50,204 bases of DNA from Candidatus Eiseniibacteriota bacterium (GTDB lineage: Bacteria; Eisenbacteria; RBG-16-71-46; CAIMUX01). Shown here in pieces: positions 43,611-50,204 of this stretch. Position 1 is the stretch's first letter; every line of letters begins with the position of its first letter. The notes beneath the pieces were generated by a model. It was given only the letters and a program-made list of their open reading frames with translations, was not told where the DNA came from and made no database searches. The stretch is from the NCBI GenBank assembly GCA_029569475.1, contig JAKQSZ010000032.1, positions 1-50,204 on the forward strand, in the 5' to 3' direction. The translations under genes were made by a program, and so were the position numbers.

Positions 43611-44975
43611 TCAGTGAACTTCCCGGAACACCTTCCGCAGCGCCGCCGCCCCATCACTCACGCGCTCGGCGGATCCCCGTTCGATCACGCCGCGGATCAC
43701 AGGCTCGGTGTTCGAGCACCGGAGGTGCACGAACCCGTCCTCGAAGCTCCAACGCAACCCGTCGCGCCGGTCCTGGGGCTCCCCGAAGACCGCGGTCAGC
43801 GCGGCCTCGTACCTCTGCAGGCCCGCCGCGCCCGGCTCTCCGGCCGCGCCCAGTTCGAACTTTTCCTTGCGCATCACGCGCGGCGGAAAAGCCGCCGCGG
43901 TCTCTTTCAATCCCCCCGGGACGGTCGCTTCCACCTCGCAGAGGCGCGCGAAGGCGACAGCGGCATCGCGGCCGAGATGGACCTGCGGATCGATGACGCC
44001 GCCATTGCCTTCGCCGCCCAGCGCCGCGCGATGTTGCCGCATGGCCCCGACCACATGAGCCTCGCCGACCGGAGTTCGCAGCACCTCGGCGTCGTGCCGC
44101 GCGGCCACGGATTCCAGCCGCGAGGAGGTCGAGAGGTTGGTGATCAGCACCTGGCCCGCCGGCGAGCCCGCCAGCCGTGCCGCCGCCACCAGCGGGAGCG
44201 TCCACTCCTCGGAGGCGATCGCGGTCCCCGGAATCCCGATGGCCAGGCGATCGCCGTCCGGGTCGATCATGGCCGCAAAGGCCACGTCCGCCTTCACGGT
44301 GTCCAGGAAGGGCGGCAAGGTCTCGGCGTTGGGCTCGGGGTTGGGCGCAAAGCGACCGTTGGTCTCCAGGTTGCGCCCGTCCAGGGACACCCCCAGGCGT
44401 TCGGCAAGCAAGGGCAGCAACGCGCCGGCAGCCCCGTGACCCGTGTCCAGCGAAACCTTCAGACCCCGGCGGCGAATCGCGTCGTGATCTACCGCCTCAA
44501 GGATCGCCGCGCAGTGCATCTCGAGGGCTTCGGCCCGGCGTTCCCGGACGGGGCCATAGGCGTCCCACCTGGCATAGCCGGCCGGCCCGCTCTCGTGGCG
44601 AGCCCGCAGTTCCTCGAAGCGGTGCGGGAGGAGGAAGCTGCCGTCGCCGTCGACGAATTTGAGCGCGTTCCACTCGCCCGGGTTGTGGCTGGCGCTCAAG
44701 ATCAGGCCTCCGCTCGCGCCCCAGTGCTCCACCGCCATCTGCACGGTCGGGGTCAGGACGATGCCGAGGTCCCAGACCTCGCGCCCCATCGCCCTCAGGC
44801 AGGAAACCGCGACGCCCGATAGCGCCTCGCCGGTGACCCGCGAATCCCGGCCGACCACGACGGGGCCGGGCCGCAGGACGGCCCCGAAGGCTGTGACCCA
44901 ATGGAGAATCACCGGGGGATCAAGATCCGCGCCGACGATCCCGCGAACACCCGAGACGCTTACCATCAGCGACAT
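43611..44975 (-). CDS. glmM: Phosphoglucosamine mutase / phosphohexomutase
   Basis: 454 residues from ATG 44975. Active-site Ser96 lies in LILSASHNPGEWNALKF; metal loop DPDGDRLAIG (about 244-253) and phosphate loop CSNTEPVIR near the end are present. The glmS neighbour suggests glucosamine-6-phosphate to glucosamine-1-phosphate conversion, but phosphomannomutase/phosphoglucomutase activity of the same superfamily cannot be excluded. The frame is open upstream into the tRNA-Thr gene, which is not a real extension. Confidence 0.88.
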   Translation of the reverse strand: MSLMVSVSGVRGIVGADLDPPVILHWVTAFGAVLRPGPVVVGRDSRVTGEALSGVAVSCLRAMGREVWDLGIVLTPTVQMAVEHWGASGGLILSASHNPGEWNALKFVDGDGSFLLPHRFEELRARHESGPAGYARWDAYGPVRERRAEALEMHCAAILEAVDHDAIRRRGLKVSLDTGHGAAGALLPLLAERLGVSLDGRNLETNGRFAPNPEPNAETLPPFLDTVKADVAFAAMIDPDGDRLAIGIPGTAIASEEWTLPLVAAARLAGSPAGQVLITNLSTSSRLESVAARHDAEVLRTPVGEAHVVGAMRQHRAALGGEGNGGVIDPQVHLGRDAAVAFARLCEVEATVPGGLKETAAAFPPRVMRKEKFELGAAGEPGAAGLQRYEAALTAVFGEPQDRRDGLRWSFEDGFVHLRCSNTEPVIRGVIERGSAERVSDGAAALRKVFREVH

Positions 44976-45020
44976 GGGATCCTCGAGCCGCGGGGCACAT
45001 CCCCCCGCGCAAGCGAAAGA

Positions 45021-45096
45021 TGGAGCTGGTGAGCGGAATCGAACCGCTGACCTGCGCATTACGAATGCGCTGCTCTACCGGCTGAGCTACACCAGC
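45021..45096 (-). tRNA. tRNA-Thr (anticodon CGU)
   Basis: 76 bases including encoded CCA. Acceptor GCTGGTG/CACCAGC, standard D arm, anticodon loop TTCGTAA (anticodon CGT), T loop TTCGATT, discriminator T. Confidence 0.95.
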
Positions 45097-45109
45097 GACA
45101 AACCGTTGA

Positions 45110-45130
45110 AGGAACGACCGGGCCGTTCCT
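45110..45130. other. Hairpin between tRNA-Phe and tRNA-Thr
   Basis: AGGAACG (45110-45116) and CGTTCCT (45124-45130) form a perfect seven-pair stem with a seven-base loop inside the 137-base spacer. It may mark a processing site in the joint tRNA transcript; no T tract follows. Confidence 0.35.
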
Positions 45131-45233
45131 CGCTCGAACCCCGCGACACTCCCCAAGGTCCGATCCGCCGTAACGACACCGGCCCGCCGTCCCGGAAAGG
45201 CCGAGGCCGCAACCGGAGCGGGGGCGGAGAAGA

Positions 45234-45309
45234 TGGTGCTACCTCGCGGACTTGAACCGCGGACTCCCAGATTTTCAGTCTAGTGCTCTACCAACTGAGC
45301 TAAGGTAGC
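45234..45309 (-). tRNA. tRNA-Phe (anticodon GAA)
   Basis: 76 bases including encoded CCA. Acceptor GCTACCT/AGGTAGC, D arm GCTC/GAGC, anticodon loop CTGAAAA (anticodon GAA), T loop TTCAAGT, discriminator A. Its partner synthetase in this window is of archaeal/eukaryal type. Confidence 0.95.
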
Positions 45310-45329
45310 ACCCAAGATCCGCGGACTTC

Positions 45330-45359
45330 GTTGTACCGTCCAAACGGGGCAATCGTCAA
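45330..45359 (-). promoter_or_regulatory. Promoter for tRNA-Phe / tRNA-Thr
   Basis: Minus strand: TTGACG (45354-45359), 18-base spacer, TACAAC (45330-45335), placing the start site about 14 bases before tRNA-Phe. It may also serve glmM downstream. Confidence 0.6.
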
Positions 45360-45408
45360 GGAAATTGTCGGCCGCCCCACGGGCACGCCGGTCGTGCGGG
45401 AGCGCGCC

Positions 45409-45777
45409 TCAGGCCACCTGCCGGCGGCGGGTCACGGCGGCGGCCACGGCGCTCTTCAGCTCCGTGAGGTCGGAGGACTTGACCACGTAGCTGTCCGCCG
45501 ACCAGCTCGCGAAGTTCTGCTTGTACCCCGGATAGGCCGAGTTCAGCACCACCCCGATCTCAGGATGGGACTGCAGCAGCCCCCGCATCACGTCCAGCCC
45601 GTTCATGTCGCCGAGCCGGATGTCCAGCACGATCACTTCCGGCGGCACGCTCCGGATGCGCTCGAGCGCCTCGTTGCCCGAAGCCGCGCAGGTCACCACA
45701 TACCCCGCTTCGGAGAACTCCGCCTCGTAGAGCTTCCTCAGGCTCGCGTCGTCTTCCACCACCAACAGTCGATGCAT
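45409..45777 (-). CDS. Single-domain response regulator (CheY-like)
   Basis: 122 residues, a receiver domain only. Acidic pocket Glu8-Asp9-Asp10, phospho-acceptor Asp52 (VIVLDIRLGDMNG), Ser80 in the Thr/Ser position and Lys100 (YVVKSSDL). No output domain, so it must act through a protein partner or a phosphorelay. ATG 45777 follows GAGGAGG, 34 bases after the sensor kinase gene, its likely phosphate donor. Confidence 0.93.
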   Translation of the reverse strand: MHRLLVVEDDASLRKLYEAEFSEAGYVVTCAASGNEALERIRSVPPEVIVLDIRLGDMNGLDVMRGLLQSHPEIGVVLNSAYPGYKQNFASWSADSYVVKSSDLTELKSAVAAAVTRRRQVA

Positions 45778-45811
45778 CGCCACCTCCTCCGCCTCGGCCC
45801 CTGGGGGAACC

Positions 45812-47788
45812 TCAGCGGGAGCGCCTGCGGTCGCGGCCGCCGCGGCGCTCGCTGATCGCCCGCCGGCGGTCCTGGTTCTCGCGGATGGGAAAGCTGATCC
45901 GGAACGCCACGCTCCAGGGCGCGCCGCTTCGGACCTCGATCTCCCCCCCATGTTCCTTGACGATCTGGTACGCCACGGCCAGGCCCAGACCGGAACCACC
46001 AGCCTTGGTCGTCGCGAACGGCACGAACAGGCTGTCGAGGATCTCGCCAGGAAGCGGTTCGCCATCGTTGGCGATCTCGATGGCGAGGTCCGTGCCCGAT
46101 CGTTCGGTCCGCAGGAGGATGTGATTGCCGCGGTCCACCGCGCCGAGCGCGTTGTTGAGGATGTTGAGGAGGACCTGCTTCACCTTGTCGGCATCCAACA
46201 GCACGGGAGGCAGTTCGGTCCCGAACTCCTCGACGATGTGAATTCCCTTGCGCTGCGCTTCTTCCCGGACCAGCACAAGGGTCTCCTTCGCGAGGCGGCT
46301 CAGGTCGACCTGGAGCAGGCGCGGCCGGCTCAACCTGGCGAACTCGAGCTGCTCGGTCAGAATCCCCTCCAAGCGCTGGGTCTCCCGCACGATGAGCTGC
46401 GCGTACTCCTCGTTCGGATCTCCCGCCGCCAGGTTTCGTCCGATCCGCCGCGCGAACCCGCCGATGGCCGAAAGAGGGTTGCGGATCTCGTGGGCGACCT
46501 TCGCGCTCATCTCGCCCAGAGCCGCCAGCTTCTCGGTCTGCAGGAGCAAGCCCTGCGTCTCGCGCAGCCGCTTTTCCGTCTCGCGCACCTGGGCGAAGAG
46601 GTGGGCGTTCTTGATCGCGATCGCGGCCTGGGCCGCCAGGATGCTGAGAAACTGCTCGTCCTCCTCGCGGAAGACGCCATCGCCGAGATCGCCGGAGGAC
46701 TCGCGGTCCCCTACCGCCAGGACACCCAGGTTGCGATCGAAGGCGGTCAGCGGGACCAGGAGAAGCGAGCGCGGCTCCCCCGATTCGCGCGGAGGCAGCG
46801 TCCCGTCGGCGGTGGCATCGGCCAGCAGGAGCGGCCGCGACGACCGCGCCGCCCGCGCCGCCAGGTTCTGCAGCGATTCGGCCAAACCCTCGTCGACGGC
46901 CAGGTTCCCCGAAACCGAAGCCGGCTTGAGACCCTCCTCGGGACCCTCGGCCAGCCAGGTGATGGCCCAGTCGGCCTGCATCACGCGCGAGGCGACCCGC
47001 GCGATCAGGTTCAGGAGGTCCTCGAGGTTGGTGGCCGAAAGGATCCCGCGGCAGACCTCCTGCACCGTCGCCATCTCGGCGAGCTGCCGCTCCAGGCTCT
47101 GATAGGTCTGGCCCCGCTCGAGCGAGAGGCCGGCGTGGTGCGTCAGCAACGTCATGGCCTGTTCCAGCGAGGCCGGCAGCGGCTGGGCGTAGCCGCCGGC
47201 CACCGCCAGCACCCCGGTGACGCCACGCGTTCCATGCGTCGGCCAGAAGCTCCAGGGGCCCTCCCCCAGCACCCGTGTCAGCTCCGGTGGATCGAGCAGG
47301 CCGTGGGTCGCGTAGCTGACGTGGATGCCGGTCACGGCGGCCCGGACGGGGGCGAGCCGCGTGTCCTCGAGCGGGAAGACGATCCGCCGGGCCTTCTTGG
47401 CCAGCGGACTGCGGAGCCGGCGATGCGGATCCAGGGAGAGGCGGACCGCCTCGCCCAGCGATTGAGGGAGCCCTTCGAGCGTCTTCCAGAAGTCGCGGGT
47501 CAGCTCGCGTTCCCGCTCGCCCGCCGCGTCGTAGCCTTGCAGCCTGCGACCATCGCGATCCAGCAGGAACAGGGCTGCTCTGTCAAAGGCGAGGCCCTCT
47601 TCGGTGATCAAGGCCGAGAGGAGCACCGAGGAGATGGCCCGCAGGTCGGTCAGTCCGTGCAGGACCGTGGTGAGCCGGAAGAGAGAGGAGAATTGACCTG
47701 CTCCGTCCCAACTCCCTTTGCTATAATCCGGGCTCCGGCCGTTCTCCGCATCGGCCCAGGCATGAGGTTTCGGCAAGCCGCCGCTCAT
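45812..47788 (-). CDS. GAF-domain sensor histidine kinase
   Basis: 658 residues, no membrane segment seen, so cytoplasmic. Two GAF-like sensor domains at about 30-205 and 240-400; a coiled coil leads to the H box VAHEIRNPLSAIGG (His near 432); the ATPase domain has the N box LLNILNNALGA, DGEPLPGEILDSLFVPF and GSGLGLAVAYQIVKEHGG. The DHp/ATPase pattern is NtrB/AtoS-like. Signal unknown. The ATG at 47788 is divergent from the DUF3467 gene, whose promoter is embedded in this gene's first codons. Confidence 0.93.
   Translation of the reverse strand: MSGGLPKPHAWADAENGRSPDYSKGSWDGAGQFSSLFRLTTVLHGLTDLRAISSVLLSALITEEGLAFDRAALFLLDRDGRRLQGYDAAGERERELTRDFWKTLEGLPQSLGEAVRLSLDPHRRLRSPLAKKARRIVFPLEDTRLAPVRAAVTGIHVSYATHGLLDPPELTRVLGEGPWSFWPTHGTRGVTGVLAVAGGYAQPLPASLEQAMTLLTHHAGLSLERGQTYQSLERQLAEMATVQEVCRGILSATNLEDLLNLIARVASRVMQADWAITWLAEGPEEGLKPASVSGNLAVDEGLAESLQNLAARAARSSRPLLLADATADGTLPPRESGEPRSLLLVPLTAFDRNLGVLAVGDRESSGDLGDGVFREEDEQFLSILAAQAAIAIKNAHLFAQVRETEKRLRETQGLLLQTEKLAALGEMSAKVAHEIRNPLSAIGGFARRIGRNLAAGDPNEEYAQLIVRETQRLEGILTEQLEFARLSRPRLLQVDLSRLAKETLVLVREEAQRKGIHIVEEFGTELPPVLLDADKVKQVLLNILNNALGAVDRGNHILLRTERSGTDLAIEIANDGEPLPGEILDSLFVPFATTKAGGSGLGLAVAYQIVKEHGGEIEVRSGAPWSVAFRISFPIRENQDRRRAISERRGGRDRRRSR
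47719..47727 (+). promoter_or_regulatory. Extended -10 promoter for DUF3467 / aminotransferase genes
   Basis: TGCTATAAT: a perfect TATAAT (47722-47727) with the upstream TG of an extended -10. A TTGACC at 47693-47698 is 23 bases away, too far for a normal -35. It lies inside the antisense kinase gene and leaves a leader of about 225 bases before ATG 47959. Confidence 0.55.
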
Positions 47789-47958
47789 GGACGCTCACTT
47801 CCGCGCTCCGCGCGGTGCTGAAGGTTGTCGGAATCATGGCCAGGATGCCCTGGAATCGGCCGCGCAAGGACGAAGAACCGGATCCGCCGCGAGGACCCGC
47901 CGAGCGGCGCGGACCGCAGCAGCCGGTTGAACCAGGACCGCAGAGCAGGAGTGTGCAG

Positions 47959-48267
47959 ATGGACAAGCCCCCGGCCGGACCTCAACAGGTGCAGATCCAG
48001 ATCGACGCCACCGACGCGGAGGGGATCTACTCGAATCTCGTTCTCCTGGCCCATTCCTCGTCCGAGTTCATCTTCGACTTCGCGCGCATGCTGCCCGGCG
48101 TTCCGAAGGCCAAGGTCTATTCCCGCATCATCATGACCCCCCAGAACGCTCGCTCCCTGCTCCGGGCGCTGGAGGCCAAGATCGACGCCTACGAGGCCCA
48201 GTTCGGCAAGATCCGCGTCGAGGGGGATGCCGCTTCCAACCGGGATATCGGCTTCAAGAGCAGCTAG
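47959..48267 (+). CDS. DUF3467-domain protein
   Basis: 102 residues from ATG 47959, chosen because AGGAG lies about eight bases upstream and the DUF3467 domain fills the product: VQIQIDATDAEGIYSNLVLLAHSSSEFIFDFARMLPG, then SRIIMTPQNARSLLRAL. The frame is open further upstream (ATG 47836, GTG 47815) but that part is Pro/Arg-rich and unconserved. DUF3467 proteins are small and of unknown function. It precedes the aminotransferase gene by 124 bases. Confidence 0.85.
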   Translation: MDKPPAGPQQVQIQIDATDAEGIYSNLVLLAHSSSEFIFDFARMLPGVPKAKVYSRIIMTPQNARSLLRALEAKIDAYEAQFGKIRVEGDAASNRDIGFKSS

Positions 48268-48391
48268 CATTACGTGTTTGTCGGCCCCCACCCCACGAGG
48301 GGCCGGTCGATCCGAGGCGTCAGGCCACCGCAAAGCGGAATCGGGGCAAGGGAAGTCGGGTGCAGCCATGGCACCCATGGGAGGTGTGTGT

Positions 48392-49594
48392 ATGAGACCC
48401 ATTCGTCTGTCGGCCCGCGGCCTTTCCGCTCCCCCGAGTCCCATCCGCAAGCTGGTGCCGGTCGCGGACCAGACCCGTGCCCGGGGCATCAAGGTCTGGG
48501 GCCTCAACATCGGCCAGCCGGACATCCCGACGCCGCCGGTCATGTGGGAAGCGGCCCTCAGCGAACATCCCAAGGTGCTCGCCTATTCCCCGTCCGGCGG
48601 CATCCCCGAGCTGCGCACCGCGCTGGCCGGCTACTATGCCGGGCACGGCGTGGAACTCGACGCCAAGGACCTGATCGTGACCTCCGGCGGCTCCGAGGCC
48701 ATCCTGCTGGCCTTCGCCTCCCTCGCCGATCCCGGTGATGAGGTCCTCATCCCCGAGCCGCTCTACGCCAACTACCTCGGCTTCGGCGCCATGCTCGGCC
48801 TGCGCGTGGTCCCGATTCCGTGTTCGCCGGATGACGGCTACCACCTGCCCCAGCGCCAGGTCTGGGAGGAGCGCCTCACCGGCCGGACGCGGGCGATCCT
48901 CTTCTGCAACCCCGGCAACCCGACCGGCACGGTCTATCGCGACGACGAGATCGACCTGATCCTCGATATGGCCCGCGACTGGGGCCTGTTCGTGGTGGCT
49001 GACGAGGTCTACCGGGAGTTCTGCTACGACGGCCTCAAGCACCGCTCGATCCTGACGAGGACCGAGGACGCGGATCGCGTCGTGCTGGTGGATTCGATTT
49101 CCAAGCGCTTCAGCGCCTGCGGCGCGCGCATCGGCTGTATCGGCAGCCGCAACGCGCAGCTCATCGACGTCGCCATGCGCTTCGCCCAGGCCAGGCTTTC
49201 CCCTCCCAGCATCGGGCAGTGGATGGCGCTGGCGGCTCTGAAGCTGCCGCCGAGCTACTACGCCGACATGATCGGTGAGTTCCAGCGGCGGCGCGACGTG
49301 GTCATGGAAGAGCTCGGCAAGATGCCGGGGGTCTTCTGCCACAAGCCCCGCGGCGCCTTCTACGCCATGGCCACGCTGCCGGTCGATGACGCGGACCGCT
49401 TCGCCCAGTGGATGCTCAGGGAGTTCCAGTTCGAGGGCGAGACCGTCCTGGTCGCCCCCGGCAACGGCTTCTACGCCACGCCCGGCTCCGGCGCCCGCGA
49501 GGCCCGCATCGCCTATGTCTTCGAGGAGACGGCGCTGCGTCGAGGGCTGCGGGTCCTGGGCGAAGGGATCCGGGCCTACCCGGGCCGCGCCTGA
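48392..49594 (+). CDS. Class I/II PLP-dependent aminotransferase (aspartate aminotransferase-like)
   Basis: 400 residues. PLP Lys238 is in SISKRFSACGARIG, with Asp204 and Tyr207 (VVADEVYREF), Asn176 (CNPGNPTGT) and Arg246; GQPDIPTP near 41 is the AspC-subgroup I-gamma start. Probably transfers the amino group of aspartate or an aromatic/branched amino acid; the exact substrate cannot be fixed. ATG 48392 follows GGAGG by eight bases. Confidence 0.92.
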   Translation: MRPIRLSARGLSAPPSPIRKLVPVADQTRARGIKVWGLNIGQPDIPTPPVMWEAALSEHPKVLAYSPSGGIPELRTALAGYYAGHGVELDAKDLIVTSGGSEAILLAFASLADPGDEVLIPEPLYANYLGFGAMLGLRVVPIPCSPDDGYHLPQRQVWEERLTGRTRAILFCNPGNPTGTVYRDDEIDLILDMARDWGLFVVADEVYREFCYDGLKHRSILTRTEDADRVVLVDSISKRFSACGARIGCIGSRNAQLIDVAMRFAQARLSPPSIGQWMALAALKLPPSYYADMIGEFQRRRDVVMEELGKMPGVFCHKPRGAFYAMATLPVDDADRFAQWMLREFQFEGETVLVAPGNGFYATPGSGAREARIAYVFEETALRRGLRVLGEGIRAYPGRA

Positions 49595-49623
49595 GGAAAC
49601 ACAGGCGGCCACGCTGGACACGT

Positions 49624-49706
49624 ACGCGCGTGGCCGCTCGTACCCCCTGGCCTGCCACGCGCGTGGCCGCCCGTGACGCCCTGGCCTGCGATGCGCGTGC
49701 CCGCCC
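49624..49706. repeat. 33-nt tandem repeat, about two and a half copies
   Basis: Copies at 49624-49656 and 49657-49689 (core ACGCGCGTGGCCGC and CCCTGGCCTGC) and a partial third from 49690 (ATGCGCGTGCCCGCC). Confidence 0.85.
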
Positions 49707-49736
49707 TCGACCACGCAGCGATCCATGCTGTAGAAT
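49707..49736 (+). promoter_or_regulatory. Candidate promoter for the last gene
   Basis: TCGACC (49707-49712), 18-base spacer, TAGAAT (49731-49736), about 80 bases before ATG 49816. Confidence 0.45.
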
Positions 49737-49815
49737 CGTAGGGCGCTGGTCAGTCCTCCGCGCGCTGCCGAGGCTTGTCCAGTCCTCCGCTCAACGCGGC
49801 AGATCGGGAGGCCCC

Positions 49816-50204
49816 ATGCACACCGCGACTCCTGCGACCCGCCAGCCTACCCGTTCGCTCCGTACCGTCATCCTCGTTGTCGCCTGGATCGCCGGCTCTT
49901 CCATCCAGGCGTCCGCTGAACCACCCCGCAACGCCGGCGGCTCGATGGCCGTTGCATCCGGGTGGAGCGGTCCCGTCGAGCTCATCGACGAGGCGATCGC
50001 CTCCCCAGTCCCGGAGATCTCCACCGCCGCTTCCCCGTCCGCGGTACACGCGTGGGGGGGCTGGCACGTCGTCTACGCCAGCCTGGAGGAGATCTGGCTG
50101 CGCGCGCACACAGAAACCGGCTGGAAGGCACCGGTTCCTGTCTCGCTGGGTTCCGCCCCCTCGCGCGATCCCCACATCACGCTGGCCGGCGGCGGCCTGC
50201 TGGT
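49816..50204 (+). CDS. Secreted protein, N-terminal part (3' end beyond window)
   Basis: 129 codons, open to the right edge. A signal peptide (about residues 1-34, hydrophobic VILVVAWIAG, likely cleavage after ASA/EP) starts the protein. The visible mature part (AVHAWGGWHVVYASLEEIWLR, then SRDPHITLAGG) has the strand-turn look and wording of beta-propeller or BNR-type repeat proteins, such as secreted sialidase-like proteins, but too little is seen to name a family. Exported proteins with C-terminal sorting modules, like the 1199-residue protein at 17035-20634, are a plausible comparison. Confidence 0.7.
   Translation, partial: MHTATPATRQPTRSLRTVILVVAWIAGSSIQASAEPPRNAGGSMAVASGWSGPVELIDEAIASPVPEISTAASPSAVHAWGGWHVVYASLEEIWLRAHTETGWKAPVPVSLGSAPSRDPHITLAGGGLL

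Larger units (their letters stand above)
49595..49815. other. Non-coding gap before the last gene
   Basis: 221 bases containing a three-copy tandem repeat (49624-49706) and a promoter candidate (49707-49736); nothing else recognised. Confidence 0.6.

Noticed and set aside
49624..49706. 33-nt repeats as a CRISPR array
   Set aside because: Copies are directly adjacent with no spacers.
40063..50204. Selenoprotein in this window
   Set aside because: No recognised gene here has a conserved domain continuing past an in-frame TGA; stops coincide with expected family lengths.

Overview
The window is high-GC bacterial chromosome, densely packed and almost all housekeeping genes. It comes from a diderm: there is a BamA, a LolC/E-LolD lipoprotein sorter, an Lnt apolipoprotein acyltransferase and a periplasmic HtrA. 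It also has traits not typical of Proteobacteria: an McsA-McsB-ClpC protein-arginine kinase/unfoldase set, an archaeal/eukaryal-type phenylalanyl-tRNA synthetase, a selenocysteine tRNA, and a large secreted protein with fibronectin-like repeats of the WTAPGDDG type and a FlgD/type-IX-like C-terminal module. Together these suggest an uncultivated FCB-side phylum (Eisenbacteria or Krumholzibacteriota-like). That placement is inference; no rRNA is present to settle it.

Layout. 1-16672 (minus): htrA, purB, purL, purQ, a PurS-like gene, purF, lolC/E, lolD, mcsA, mcsB, clpC and bamA (cut by the left edge), with several 4-bp start/stop overlaps. 17035-21535 (plus): a 1199-residue secreted multidomain protein and a helical protein of unknown function. 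21484-26684 (minus): lnt, rlmI-like methyltransferase, asd, truA. 26786-27052 (plus): rpsT. 27025-33470 (minus): dnaJ, pheS, pheT, dapA, dapB behind a good promoter. 33576-40909 (minus): selC (tRNA-Sec), a DUF5683 protein, lepA, lepB, hemW, a glycosyltransferase and a polyprenyl-phosphate sugar transferase. 41192-45309 (minus): tRNA-Phe, tRNA-Thr, glmM, glmS, ridA. 45409-47788 (minus): sensor kinase plus single-domain response regulator. 47959-50204 (plus): a DUF3467 protein, a class I aminotransferase and the start of a secreted protein cut by the right edge.

How the genes fit together. The left block joins de novo purine synthesis to envelope biogenesis (Lol, Bam) and protein quality control (HtrA, McsAB-ClpC). 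Asd, DapA and DapB supply the diaminopimelate/lysine branch; GlmM and GlmS supply UDP-GlcNAc precursors for peptidoglycan and LPS; LepB, Lnt, Lol and BamA export and place envelope proteins; the two sugar-transfer genes point to an exopolysaccharide or O-antigen.

Points most worth a second look: a PurS-like domain fused to an unknown C-terminal half inside the pur operon; an archaeal-type PheT carrying a four-cysteine zinc-ribbon-like insertion; the selenocysteine tRNA; McsB with an altered phospho-arginine receptor motif and no CtsR nearby; and many short tandem duplications (9-33 nt units) lying only in gaps, signal peptides and linker inserts, alongside low-complexity inserts in otherwise conserved enzymes.
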